Assembly: GCA_964511385.1 (NCBI GenBank)
Contig: CAZEFE010000008.1
Coordinates: forward strand, 62,001-126,000
Source: CAILHX01 sp964511385
Lineage (GTDB): Bacteria > Pseudomonadota > Gammaproteobacteria > Burkholderiales > Methylophilaceae
Reading direction: 5' to 3'
Length of the DNA stretch: 64,000 nt
Of this stretch, positions 1-8,795 are shown piece by piece (position 1 is the stretch's first letter; every line of letters starts with the position of its first letter). The position numbers and the translations under genes were made by a program. The notes beneath the pieces were generated by a model. That model had not been told where the DNA came from and made no database searches. It saw only the letters and a list, made by a program, of their open reading frames with translations.

Positions 1-422
1 TGATCGTGTTCCGCTACCCCAAAGACCCGTCGCTGGATTACATCAAGCGCGTGGTGGGCCTGCCCGGCGACCGGATTGAATACCGCAACAAGCAGATATT
101 CGTGAACGGCCAGCCCGTGGCGCAACAGGAAGACGGCCACTACGACTACGTTGGCCCCGGCCTCAACCGGATCAGCACCCGCAAGCTGAAAGAACAGCTT
201 GGCACGCACAACCACAACATCCTGATTGATGATTCCAGCCCGGCGCTGGATGGCGGCATTACCGTGCCACCGGGGCAGTATTTTGTCATGGGTGATAATC
301 GCGACAACAGCAACGACAGCCGCTTCTGGGGGTTTGTGCCGGACCAGAACATCGTCGGTCGCGCATTCTTCATCTGGATGAGCTTCGATCACTTTGATCG
401 TATCGGCACCTCCATTCCATGA
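1..422 (+). CDS. lepB: Signal peptidase I, C-terminal part (5' end outside window)
   Basis: Membrane-bound serine/lysine protease (S26A) that removes signal peptides from exported proteins at the periplasmic face of the inner membrane. About 140 C-terminal residues are present. The fragment contains the box with the catalytic lysine (IKRVVGLPGD) and the conserved C-terminal box GDNRDNSNDSRFWGFV. The N-terminal membrane anchors and the catalytic serine lie upstream of the window. The stop codon (420-422) is followed 10 bases later by the start of rnc, so the two are probably cotranscribed, the usual proteobacterial arrangement. Confidence 0.96.
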   Translation, partial: IVFRYPKDPSLDYIKRVVGLPGDRIEYRNKQIFVNGQPVAQQEDGHYDYVGPGLNRISTRKLKEQLGTHNHNILIDDSSPALDGGITVPPGQYFVMGDNRDNSNDSRFWGFVPDQNIVGRAFFIWMSFDHFDRIGTSIP

Positions 423-432
423 TGGAGCATGC

Positions 433-1098
433 TTGAAAGCGCTGTCATCCCGCCTGGGTTATACCTTCAGCCGGCCTGAACTGCTGCAACAGGCGCTGAC
501 ACACCGCAGCTACGGCGCAGCCAATAACGAACGGCTGGAATTCCTGGGCGACGGCGTGCTGGGTTGCGTGATTGCCGGGCAGCTGTACCAGCGTTTTCCA
601 CAGACCCCGGAAGGCGACCTTAGCCGTCTGCGCGCGCATCTGGTCAAGGAATCCACCCTGAGTGAACTGGCAACTGCGCTGGATGTAGGTAGCAAGCTCA
701 AACTGGGCGACGGTGAAATGAAAACCGGCGGCTGGCGCCGGCCATCGGTGCTGGCGGATGCGCTGGAAGCCATTATTGGCGCGGTGTATCTGGATGGCGG
801 CTTTGCCGCGGCAGAAAAACTGATTCTCGCCCTGTACGCCGATCGGTTCTCCGCGCTTGACCCAAAAACCGTGGGCAAAGACCCCAAAACCCTGTTGCAG
901 GAATATTTACAGGCGCAAAAAATCGCATTGCCGCAATATGCGGTATTGGCTACGGAAGGCGAGGCGCACTGCCAGACGTTCCGCGTCGAATGCTTTATTC
1001 CGGCGCTAAACCTGCGCACCGAAGGCGAGGGCGGCAACCGCCGCGCTGCCGAGCAGTTGGCCGCACAGGCTGCCTACGAAAGGATCCATCATGGATGA
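433..1098 (+). CDS. rnc: Ribonuclease III
   Basis: Double-strand-specific endoribonuclease for rRNA and mRNA processing. The signature NERLEFLGDGVLG (the family usually has S where this has G before VL) is near the N-terminus, followed by the second acidic cluster ADALEAIIGAVYLDGG; a C-terminal double-stranded RNA-binding domain follows (about residues 150-221, ending AAEQLAAQAAYERI). I chose the TTG at 433, preceded by GGAG at 424-427; an upstream TTG at 394 would overlap lepB and add residues the family lacks. The length of 221 residues is normal. Its end overlaps era by 8 bases, so translation is probably coupled. Confidence 0.94.
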   Translation: MKALSSRLGYTFSRPELLQQALTHRSYGAANNERLEFLGDGVLGCVIAGQLYQRFPQTPEGDLSRLRAHLVKESTLSELATALDVGSKLKLGDGEMKTGGWRRPSVLADALEAIIGAVYLDGGFAAAEKLILALYADRFSALDPKTVGKDPKTLLQEYLQAQKIALPQYAVLATEGEAHCQTFRVECFIPALNLRTEGEGGNRRAAEQLAAQAAYERIHHG

Positions 1099-1990
1099 AA
1101 CAACCACGCCCGCGCCGTTCCGCTGCGGTACCATCGCCATTACCGGCCGCCCCAATGTCGGCAAGTCCACGCTGCTCAACCACATTCTCGGCCTCAAGCT
1201 CAGCATTACCTCGCGCAAGGCGCAAACCACGCGCCACCGCTTGCTGGGCATCCACACCACCGACGACGCGCAATACCTGTTTGTGGATACGCCGGGGTTC
1301 CAGTTACGCCACATCAACGCCCTCAACAGCGCCATGAACCGCACGGTAAAACAGGTGCTGTCGGAAGTGGATGTGGTGATGTTCGTCATCGAAGCGATGA
1401 AATTCAACGATGGCGAGGAAAAGGTGCTGGAAATCCTGCCCAGAAACTGTCCGGTGCTGCTGGTGGTGAACAAGGTGGATACGGTGCGCGACAAAGGCAA
1501 ATTGCTGCCGTTCATCAAGGAGGTTTCCACCCGCTTCCCATTCGCCGAAGTGGTGCCGATCAGCGCCAAGAAAAACCTGCAACTGGACGAACTGCTGGCA
1601 ACCCTGCGCCGGCACTTGCCGGAACAACCGGCGATTTATGGTGAGGATGAACTCACCGACCGCAACGAACGCTTCCTGGCGGCCGAGTTGATACGCGAAA
1701 AACTGTTTCGCCTGCTGGGCGAGGAAATCCCGTATTCGCTGACGGTGGAAATCGAGAAATTCGAGCAGGAAGGCGCGCTACGCCGCATCCACGCCGCCAT
1801 CATCGTGGACAAGGAAAACCAGAAGCCCATCGTCATCGGCAAAAACGGCGAAAAGCTCAAGCGCATCTCCACCGAAGCGCGCGTGGACATGGAAAAGCTG
1901 TTCGATGGAAAAGTCTGGCTGGAAACCTGGGTCAAGGTGCGTGGCGGCTGGGCCGACGACGAACGGGCGGTGAAGAGTTTGGGGTATTAG
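1091..1990 (+). CDS. era: GTPase Era
   Basis: Essential GTPase that binds the 3' end of 16S rRNA and helps 30S subunit maturation. Visible motifs are G1 GRPNVGKS, G3 DTPGF and G4 NKVD in the N-terminal G domain, and a C-terminal KH RNA-binding domain around PIVIGKNGEKLKRI. At 299 residues it is full length. It overlaps rnc by 8 bases. In many betaproteobacteria recO, pdxJ and acpS follow directly; here they are at 53.3-55.2 kb and a secretion island starts instead. Confidence 0.97.
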   Translation: MDETTTPAPFRCGTIAITGRPNVGKSTLLNHILGLKLSITSRKAQTTRHRLLGIHTTDDAQYLFVDTPGFQLRHINALNSAMNRTVKQVLSEVDVVMFVIEAMKFNDGEEKVLEILPRNCPVLLVVNKVDTVRDKGKLLPFIKEVSTRFPFAEVVPISAKKNLQLDELLATLRRHLPEQPAIYGEDELTDRNERFLAAELIREKLFRLLGEEIPYSLTVEIEKFEQEGALRRIHAAIIVDKENQKPIVIGKNGEKLKRISTEARVDMEKLFDGKVWLETWVKVRGGWADDERAVKSLGY

Positions 1991-2038
1991 TCAGCGGGGA
2001 TACGGCCGCTCTGGCGGATCAGCTTTGTTTTAGTGCTT

Positions 2039-2176
2039 TTACAGTTCTGGAGGGTTTTTGCGGCAATCCAGTACACGCCAGACTTCAATGATTTCGTCAT
2101 TCAACCTGTAGTAAATTGCGTAAGGGGATCGTTTTGACAGTGAGCGGTAATAATGCGTATACCGATAAAAACAGCC
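2039..2176 (-). pseudogene. RelE/ParE-type toxin, C-terminal remnant
   Basis: About 45 codons ending at the TAA at 2039-2041 read ...RSPYAIYYRLNDE followed by IIEVWRVLDCRKNP. This is the typical C-terminal strand pattern of ParE/RelE-superfamily toxins (RFPYxIxYRxxxxxIxVxxVxHxxRxP). The N-terminal half of the toxin is missing and the upstream sequence in this frame runs into the 3' end of the hlyD-like gene as an unrelated frame. No antitoxin gene is next to it. It is best read as debris left at the island/era junction. The assignment is by motif resemblance only. Confidence 0.6.
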
Positions 2177-2228
2177 GCTGATAATGAAAGCAAACCCGCC
2201 GGATGGAATGATCGCAAACCCGCCACCC

Positions 2229-3614
2229 CTAACGTTCCCGTCCCGCCTCATGAAACGCTTTTCTGACCGGTGACAGCAGATATTCCAGAACCGTCTGGTC
2301 GGCCAGTCTGATCTCTGCGGCCACTTGCATGCCTGAGGAGAGGTCCAGGCGATTTCCATCAACTTCCAGCGACTGCGTGCTGAGCGCTACCAGGCTGCGA
2401 TAGGCCAAGCGGCCGGATGCAGGGGCATTGTCCGGCAACATTGCTTCCCCGCTCCCGCCGGGAGACTCATTCGCATCTGCGCTGATCTGTTTGACCTTGC
2501 CGTCCACCATCCCGTATTTCTGGAACGGGTAGGCCGCCAACTTCAGTTTGACCGGCTGTCCTTCATGCACAAAACCGGCATCCTCGTTCCTGACCCATAC
2601 CTCGGCCTGTAGCGCCTCATCGTTGGGCACCAGGGTCATCAGCACCGTGCCGGGGGAAACCACTGTACCCGGCGTATGTGTCGCCAGATCCTTGACGATC
2701 CCGGCCTGGGGCGCCTTCAGTTCGAGCAGGCTGGCACGATGTGCCTGCTTGGCCCAATCCTGCTGCAATTTCTGGGTATCGGCGTAGATGGCTGCTTTTT
2801 CGGCCTGGAGTTTCTGGCGGTAGTTGGAAGTGATTTGCGCCAAGCGCTTTTCCGATTGGGCGATGGCGGCCTTGAGACTTTGCACGGTATATTCCTGCGC
2901 CTTGAGGTCCTGCTCTTTCTCGATACGCTCGCGTTGCTTGTCCAGCACCATCAGGTTGCCGGCAAATCCCGTTTGACCGAGTTTGGTGTAGGCTTGCTCC
3001 TGTGCGCGATAGGTCGGCAGCGTTTGCTCCAGCTTGTGGCGAATCTCCTCCGTGGCGGCAAGCTCCTGCCTGGTCTTCTCCAGTGTAGCGCGCTCTTCGG
3101 CCAAGGCATCTTCCAGCGCGCGGCGATTGGCAAGGTATTCCGCTTCGACGTGACGGAAGAGCTCTTGAGGATCACCATTATCCATGCGGAAAGAAATACC
3201 GGCCAGTTCGGCTTCGATACGGCGCAATTCGAGCCGTTTGTGTTGGAGTTCGCTCTGGATGGTCTTGCCGTCGGCATCCGAGACGTTGGCATCCATGCGT
3301 ACAAGCACCTGCCCCGCCACGACATGATCGCCGTCCTTCACCGAAATCTCGCGCACAATTCCAGCCTCTGCCGGCTGCACGATCTTCAAATAGCTGACCG
3401 GGACCAGCTTGCCCTCAGCTACGGCGACAATGTCGAGGCGGCCAAGGGCAGCCCATGTCAGCATGACGCCAAGCAACAGCAGTACGCCGCGCAGCACCAT
3501 TCTGGGCAATGGCGAAGGTGGCGCTCGTTCGATGTTGAGGATGCCAGGAAGAAAGTCGTGCAGGCCATGATGACCCGCACGATTATCGCCGGATTTTGCG
3601 ATAAAACCGAGCAT
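2229..3614 (-). CDS. Type I secretion membrane fusion protein, HlyD family
   Basis: Periplasmic adaptor linking an inner-membrane ABC exporter to a TolC-type outer-membrane channel. One N-terminal membrane segment (MVLRGVLLLLGVMLTWAALG) is followed by a biotinyl/lipoyl-like half motif (VQPAEAGIVREISVKDGDHV), a long coiled-coil hairpin (roughly residues 120-300, rich in E, Q, K, A and L), the second lipoyl half (LKAPQAGIVKDL) and a C-terminal beta-barrel region. The ATG at 3614 lies 7 bases past the stop of the RTX gene; an in-frame ATG at 3665 would overlap that gene. Length about 461 residues. No tolC-like gene is seen in the window, so the outer-membrane partner must be encoded elsewhere. 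Confidence 0.92.
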   Translation of the reverse strand: MLGFIAKSGDNRAGHHGLHDFLPGILNIERAPPSPLPRMVLRGVLLLLGVMLTWAALGRLDIVAVAEGKLVPVSYLKIVQPAEAGIVREISVKDGDHVVAGQVLVRMDANVSDADGKTIQSELQHKRLELRRIEAELAGISFRMDNGDPQELFRHVEAEYLANRRALEDALAEERATLEKTRQELAATEEIRHKLEQTLPTYRAQEQAYTKLGQTGFAGNLMVLDKQRERIEKEQDLKAQEYTVQSLKAAIAQSEKRLAQITSNYRQKLQAEKAAIYADTQKLQQDWAKQAHRASLLELKAPQAGIVKDLATHTPGTVVSPGTVLMTLVPNDEALQAEVWVRNEDAGFVHEGQPVKLKLAAYPFQKYGMVDGKVKQISADANESPGGSGEAMLPDNAPASGRLAYRSLVALSTQSLEVDGNRLDLSSGMQVAAEIRLADQTVLEYLLSPVRKAFHEAGRER

Positions 3615-3621
3615 CAACCCA

Positions 3622-6600
3622 TCATCCCAGCTTGACAGACTCCGACTGCCAGGCCGAAGCTGCATGCAACGCCTGCGCCGATTGGCCGAAGGTCGGGGCG
3701 CTGATCACGCTTTGTGCCGCGTTGAGCCCGAGCCCGGCCAGGGTGCCTGCCTTGCCATACTGGTAGGCAAGATCGCCGCCGATAGCGTCAACGTCGCTGC
3801 CAGAAAGATGGAAGTCCATCAAGGCGTCGGTTAATGCCCAGCTGGTCAGCGTGCCATCGGCTGCCAGCGCCTGGTCGAACCGATCCGTCAATCCGGCAAA
3901 GTCGAAGGTTTCGACCTTGTTATCCTTCAGCACCTCCGAGCCACCCGCATCGAAATCCGCCATGGCTTCGGCGATGACTTGCAGGTTGAGCACGCTGCGA
4001 TTGGCGGTAGATGCGTACCAATCCTTGAAGGTAATCTGATCGGTGCTCCCGGTTTTTAGCGTGAGATCATTGCCGGATTTGCTGAGGGAAAGGTCTGCAT
4101 AGCTGATGCCGCCGCCCAGGCTCAGGGTGTTGTCGGCGCCGGCAGAAGCATTGACCACATCCAGCCCGTCTCCGGTATTGAAGACGATCACGTCGTATCC
4201 GGCTCCCGTCGTGATGCTGTCGTTACCGCTACCGCCCGCCAGCAGGTCATTGCCGGTTCCCGCTATCAGGGTATCGGCATCCGCGCCGCCGTCGATCAGG
4301 TTGTTTCCGGTAGTATCGGTCAAACTGTCGACGCCGGCGAGGCCTTGCAGGATGCCGTTGTCGCCCATCCCGGACAAAACATCGTTACCGCTGCTACCGA
4401 CCTGCATGGCGACGCGCACATTGACGGCAGCCGCATCCCACACTGTGCCATCGGCAAACTTGAACTGTTCGATCCGGTAGCGGCTGTCCGACCAGTTCTC
4501 GATGGTGATGCTGTCCGCCGCCTCCGGATTAGCTGGGTCGGCAATGCTCACCACCAGGTGGTTGCCTGAGCGTATGGCTTTAACGTCAGACGTATTGATG
4601 CCGCTGCCAAAGACAATGGTGTCGGTTTTACCAAACGATTGGTATTTGGTGCGGCCTCTGCTGTCTATATACGTGCCCCAGTCGCAGTCATTGATGGTGT
4701 CAGCACCGTCGCCACGGTTGTAGAGGTAGGTGTCGGCTCCCACCCCGCCTTGTAGCCGGTCGGCACCCGCGCCGCCGGCAAAGGTGTTGCTAAAGGATGC
4801 GCCGTATCCGTTGTAAGCATCCACTTTGATGAGGTCGTCGCCAGCACCGCCTTCCACCGTGTTGTTGGCGGAGTAGCTAAAGGTAATGCTGTCGTTTCCA
4901 TAGCCACCGCGCAGCACGTTAGTGCCACCGCCTTGGTCGGTGATGATGTCATCGCCAGCACCGCCGTCTATGGTGTCATTGCCTGCATTGTCAGTGATGG
5001 TGTCGTTGCCAGTGCCGCCGTAAATCGTCTCATTACCATCAGCATCGGTAATGATGTCGTTGCCTTCACCGCCATCAATCACATCATGATTGATGCGACC
5101 AACCGAAGTGAGGCTTATCGTATCGTTGCCAGCGTTCCCATAAATGATATTGCTGCCGCCACTGTCACTGATGGTATCGTTGCCTTCATCCCCGTGCAGG
5201 ATGTCATCACCAGCACCTCCGGTAATGCTGTCATTGCCACTACCGCCATGGATGCTAACGCTGCTGGCTCCAGCAGCAATGATGTCATCTCCGCCTTTAC
5301 CGTCTACATTGAGTGGATCAGCCCACAGTGAGATTACATCGGCACCTTCGGTAAAGGTTGCCGCCATCACCAGATCGCTAAGTTGCCTGCCGCTCCATAA
5401 AGTACCGTCGGCAAAGGACACCTGTTCGACGCGGTAACTGCTGTTACTCCAGTTCTCAATCGTAATGCTGTCAATAGCTGCCGGGTCATCTGGGTTATTG
5501 ATAGTCAGCACCAGGTTATTGCCCACCCGTACTGCGCTTAAATCTTGCGCCGTAATACCAATACCCAAAACCAGTTTATCCGCGCCGGAATTAGCATTTG
5601 CCGCATTGTCATTGATGACATCCTGCCCATCGCCGCGATTGAACACATAGGTATCGGCACTGCCACCACTCACAAAACGGTCATTGCCCCTGCCGCCACT
5701 CATGGTGTTTACATTTTGATAGTTGCCGCTGGCGGCACCTGTCAGGCTATCAGCCTGAATCAGGTCGTTCCCATCACCAGCGTAGATTGTAGTGTTGCCA
5801 AAATAGCGATACCGCACCGTATCATCACCTTCGCCGCCATAAACAATACTATTGCCGAACCCGCCATAAAGCGTGTCGTTGCCAGCACCTCCATCCAAAG
5901 TACCATTGCCATAGTCTTTTAATGTGTCATCGCCACTCATCCCGTAGATAATCTCTTTTTCTACGTTGGCAGTGATGGTGTCGTTACCCGCTGTTCCTTC
6001 CTGCATATTCCACACACCGGTAATAATCGCTGCAATATCCGATCCCAAACTCTCCAAACTATGGCAGAACGGCAGTGCATCCACAGCATTTTCCACGCCC
6101 AAGGTTTCCAGCGTGTAAACAAACTCTTCCAGTTGCTCTTTACCCAGCGCGCGATTGCTTGTGATGCTGTCTGCCAGCAATATAGCGGATGCCGACAAAT
6201 CCAAGCGCATGGTTTGGCTTTGCTCATCCCATCGGTAAGCGATTTTTTCGTAGAATGGTTTTAGCGCAGTTTGTGCCGTAAGCAAACTGTAAAAATACTG
6301 GGTTAGCGTGTCGTACGATCTATTAAGATAACCAGAAGCATATTTTCCGGGTGTCGCTGCACCACTCACACTGACATAGCTCTCATTAAAAAAAACTTCC
6401 AGCGTAGCTAAACGACGACCGTCCATATAATAGCCACCGCGCAAAATATCATTTTCAGTACCCGCCCATTTGAAAACAATCTGATCCAGAAGCTGCTGCC
6501 GTGCCGTTTTACCCGTAGCGCTGGCAAACTGCTGCACCAAGGCCTTAAGACTACCCGTGCCATCCCGTACCATCGCCTGCTGCAAGCTACGCACATTGCC

Positions 6601-7878
6601 CAAGCCCTGTAAATCTGGCAGTGCGGCAATATCATCCGGCACTGCCAGCCACTCCTCCGCAATCGTATTCATTTTGTCGGTCTTGAACCACACATCGGTC
6701 GCTTTGGCGGTGGTTCCATCCACCTTGGTGTAACTGCCCACCTGTGCGTGCGCGTTGCCGTAGAGGTCGGTTACCGTTCCGTTGCTATAACCCGTGTTAA
6801 TGCTTTGTACCCCCGCTTGTTCCAGCGTGAGCAATTCGCCTGCCGAGGTGTAACCATCACCATCCGTGTCTTTCCAGACCTTGAGGCTGGCAAAGGCGGC
6901 ATCATTGCTATCCACCTTGCCGTCAAGGTTGCTGTCGAGTTGTTTGAGTGCTTCAAAACCATTGGCTGCTGCTGTGCCATTCGCCAGCAGGGTATTGTTG
7001 CCAAATAACTCCTTGCCGGAATCTATACGCCCGTTGCCATCAAGGTCGCGTACCAGTAAACCATCATCACGGCCTACCCAGCCGGTACTTTCGGCAAAGC
7101 CGTTGCCATCGTGGTCGAAGTATGCCCAAGTGTTGACGGAGGTGGTTTCCACACCATCGCCGTCAAGGTCGAGGATGATGGGGGAGGTGACGAGTTCACC
7201 TGTGCCAAAGTCCTTACGGGCTTTGTCTATGGGGCTTTTGCCGGGCGGGTGGTGGATGTCGGGGATACCGTCGCCGTCGGCGTCGCCGGGGCCACCGCCC
7301 GTCCAGGAGCCGGGATCGGTGAAGGGGCCGAAGCCGGGAGCGAAGCCGCTATCATTTGGTGGTGGAAAAGGGGAATTGTTTCCACTCTCGGCACCATAGG
7401 GACTACCACCATCTCCCCAATTATCGAAAGTTTCGGGATCTGACCTTACGCTTTCATCACTTGATCTGACACCAATAGGGCCACCCTCACCACTCCTGAT
7501 GGGAGCATCTCCATCAAGAACTTCAAAATGCAGATGATTGCCAGTGCTTCTTCCAGTGCTACCAACATGTCCAATTGTGTCACCCTGATTAACTGTATCC
7601 CCTACTTGAGGCAAATCCTGGCCATTTTGATGTGAATATAAAGTGTAATAGGTACCGTTAGGTCCTTCGGACCGAATAATTACTGTATTGCCATAACCAC
7701 CACTGTTGTAACCGGAGAAAACTACAGTCCCAGATGATGCTGCAGGTATTGGTGTGCCTGCGGGTGCTGCATAATCCTGTCCAGGATGGAATTCAGTTCT
7801 TGTCGGATTTTTTGGATCGACCCGCGTTCCGTACCCACTGTTCGGTGTAAATTGACTACCTGGATTGTATGTTGGCAT
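3622..7878 (-). CDS. Giant RTX protein with N-terminal M23 peptidase domain
   Basis: 1418 residues, probably exported by the neighbouring type I system. Residues 1-130 form an M23 (LytM/lysostaphin-type) metallopeptidase domain: H31xxxD35 (HPGQD), YSH at 81-83 and HLHFE at 115-119, so all zinc and catalytic positions look intact. Residues about 230-370 carry EF-hand-like loops (DLDGDG, DHDGNG, DLDGNG, DTDGDG). A central domain (about 400-620) is followed by many haemolysin-type nonapeptide repeats GGxGxDxLx (about 620-1300), which fold when they bind Ca2+ outside the cell. The last roughly 100 residues have no repeats and probably hold the uncleaved secretion signal; no Sec signal peptide is present. 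Its likely target is peptidoglycan or a peptide with glycine linkages; this is inferred from the domain. It precedes hlyD by 7 bases. Confidence 0.9.
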   Translation of the reverse strand: MPTYNPGSQFTPNSGYGTRVDPKNPTRTEFHPGQDYAAPAGTPIPAASSGTVVFSGYNSGGYGNTVIIRSEGPNGTYYTLYSHQNGQDLPQVGDTVNQGDTIGHVGSTGRSTGNHLHFEVLDGDAPIRSGEGGPIGVRSSDESVRSDPETFDNWGDGGSPYGAESGNNSPFPPPNDSGFAPGFGPFTDPGSWTGGGPGDADGDGIPDIHHPPGKSPIDKARKDFGTGELVTSPIILDLDGDGVETTSVNTWAYFDHDGNGFAESTGWVGRDDGLLVRDLDGNGRIDSGKELFGNNTLLANGTAAANGFEALKQLDSNLDGKVDSNDAAFASLKVWKDTDGDGYTSAGELLTLEQAGVQSINTGYSNGTVTDLYGNAHAQVGSYTKVDGTTAKATDVWFKTDKMNTIAEEWLAVPDDIAALPDLQGLGNVRSLQQAMVRDGTGSLKALVQQFASATGKTARQQLLDQIVFKWAGTENDILRGGYYMDGRRLATLEVFFNESYVSVSGAATPGKYASGYLNRSYDTLTQYFYSLLTAQTALKPFYEKIAYRWDEQSQTMRLDLSASAILLADSITSNRALGKEQLEEFVYTLETLGVENAVDALPFCHSLESLGSDIAAIITGVWNMQEGTAGNDTITANVEKEIIYGMSGDDTLKDYGNGTLDGGAGNDTLYGGFGNSIVYGGEGDDTVRYRYFGNTTIYAGDGNDLIQADSLTGAASGNYQNVNTMSGGRGNDRFVSGGSADTYVFNRGDGQDVINDNAANANSGADKLVLGIGITAQDLSAVRVGNNLVLTINNPDDPAAIDSITIENWSNSSYRVEQVSFADGTLWSGRQLSDLVMAATFTEGADVISLWADPLNVDGKGGDDIIAAGASSVSIHGGSGNDSITGGAGDDILHGDEGNDTISDSGGSNIIYGNAGNDTISLTSVGRINHDVIDGGEGNDIITDADGNETIYGGTGNDTITDNAGNDTIDGGAGDDIITDQGGGTNVLRGGYGNDSITFSYSANNTVEGGAGDDLIKVDAYNGYGASFSNTFAGGAGADRLQGGVGADTYLYNRGDGADTINDCDWGTYIDSRGRTKYQSFGKTDTIVFGSGINTSDVKAIRSGNHLVVSIADPANPEAADSITIENWSDSRYRIEQFKFADGTVWDAAAVNVRVAMQVGSSGNDVLSGMGDNGILQGLAGVDSLTDTTGNNLIDGGADADTLIAGTGNDLLAGGSGNDSITTGAGYDVIVFNTGDGLDVVNASAGADNTLSLGGGISYADLSLSKSGNDLTLKTGSTDQITFKDWYASTANRSVLNLQVIAEAMADFDAGGSEVLKDNKVETFDFAGLTDRFDQALAADGTLTSWALTDALMDFHLSGSDVDAIGGDLAYQYGKAGTLAGLGLNAAQSVISAPTFGQSAQALHAASAWQSESVKLG

Positions 7879-7895
7879 TTTAGTCTCCTATTTGA

Positions 7896-8795
7896 TCAAT
7901 CAAGGAATTCAGGTGATATTTCTACGTTAATCAGATCATTCCCATTGAAATTAAACGTGACAGACTCAGCATCGCATCCAATAGACAGCCGTGTGTTTAC
8001 GTTTGCTAGAGGGACTTCAAAAATCGAAGATAAATATTTTGCCGACCGCATGTGATTCGGCAAGGTTTCCGGTAGGAATATGGCCTTGGTGTTAATAATC
8101 TTAGAATCTCGCTTTTCAAAAAGCGCCGTTACTCCATCTTGTTGGTAGGTATATCCGATGGAGCTCTTATTCGATGAAATGTGTTGCCATTCTTTATGCC
8201 GCAATGGGTCTGGCACTTTTGCGAGCATAAAATCAATAAACAAACAGACGGCACTATAGTTGTAACCGTAATCAACGCGATCACTTTGCGGGCCAGCGAA
8301 TGCTAGTAATGGAAAAAGGGAAGCTACTACAACTCTTTTTACAGTCAGCAGCCAGCCCTGCAAGACTGAACCATCTGTAAGTTTCTTCACGCTACCGATG
8401 CTGTTCAGGCTTTTCCAGTAGTTGTACATGTCAACGATCTGATCCAGGGTCAGGCCGTCAAACACGATGTCGCCCAGGTCGGCGCCCAGCAAATCGGCGT
8501 AGCCAGCCAAACCACCATTTAAAGGCCCGGCTTCCGTGCCGCGTATCGCGAAGGTGTATTCGCCCGTGGCGTTGTTTCTGAACAGCGTGGCGGAAAACCC
8601 GGTGCCGTCGGTGATGCCGGAGGGCGGCGCGGTGTATTGGTGCACAACGCTCCACTGGCTGACGAAGGTGGTGGCTTGGGATACAGAGAAGCCTTTCGCA
8701 ATTAGTGCATCTTTTGGATCAGGTATTGCAAGAAAGTTGGCGTATGCGGCTTCTGCCATCTGGGCTTGTTCAAACAGGTTCTTGAAATCAGTCAT
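7896..8795 (-). CDS. Lipase-N-terminus-like protein with unrelated C-terminal half
   Basis: 299 residues. Residues 1-135 are clearly homologous to the N-terminus of the broken lipase at 10.2-11.2 kb (NLFEQxQxAEAAYAxF, GFSATLF, AIRG, LDQxVDxYNYW). From about residue 140 the resemblance stops: there is no GHSLGG nucleophile elbow. Instead residues 151-168 (TVKRVVVASLFPLLAFAG) look like a signal peptide, followed by an unrecognised AT-richer stretch. The gene seems to be a fusion of a lipase leader region with a different, formerly exported, protein. Its ATG overlaps the stop of the upstream membrane-protein gene (ATGA), and the RTX gene starts 17 bases downstream. Function unknown; possibly an inactive or retargeted effector. 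Confidence 0.75.
   Translation of the reverse strand: MTDFKNLFEQAQMAEAAYANFLAIPDPKDALIAKGFSVSQATTFVSQWSVVHQYTAPPSGITDGTGFSATLFRNNATGEYTFAIRGTEAGPLNGGLAGYADLLGADLGDIVFDGLTLDQIVDMYNYWKSLNSIGSVKKLTDGSVLQGWLLTVKRVVVASLFPLLAFAGPQSDRVDYGYNYSAVCLFIDFMLAKVPDPLRHKEWQHISSNKSSIGYTYQQDGVTALFEKRDSKIINTKAIFLPETLPNHMRSAKYLSSIFEVPLANVNTRLSIGCDAESVTFNFNGNDLINVEISPEFLD

Noticed and set aside
394..432. Upstream TTG start for rnc
   Set aside because: It would add 13 residues overlapping lepB that the family lacks; TTG 433 has GGAG at correct distance.
3622..5950. Periodic repeats that could suggest a repeat array such as CRISPR
   Set aside because: The periodicity is that of GGxGxD codons of RTX repeats in a continuous frame; there are no identical repeats with unique spacers.
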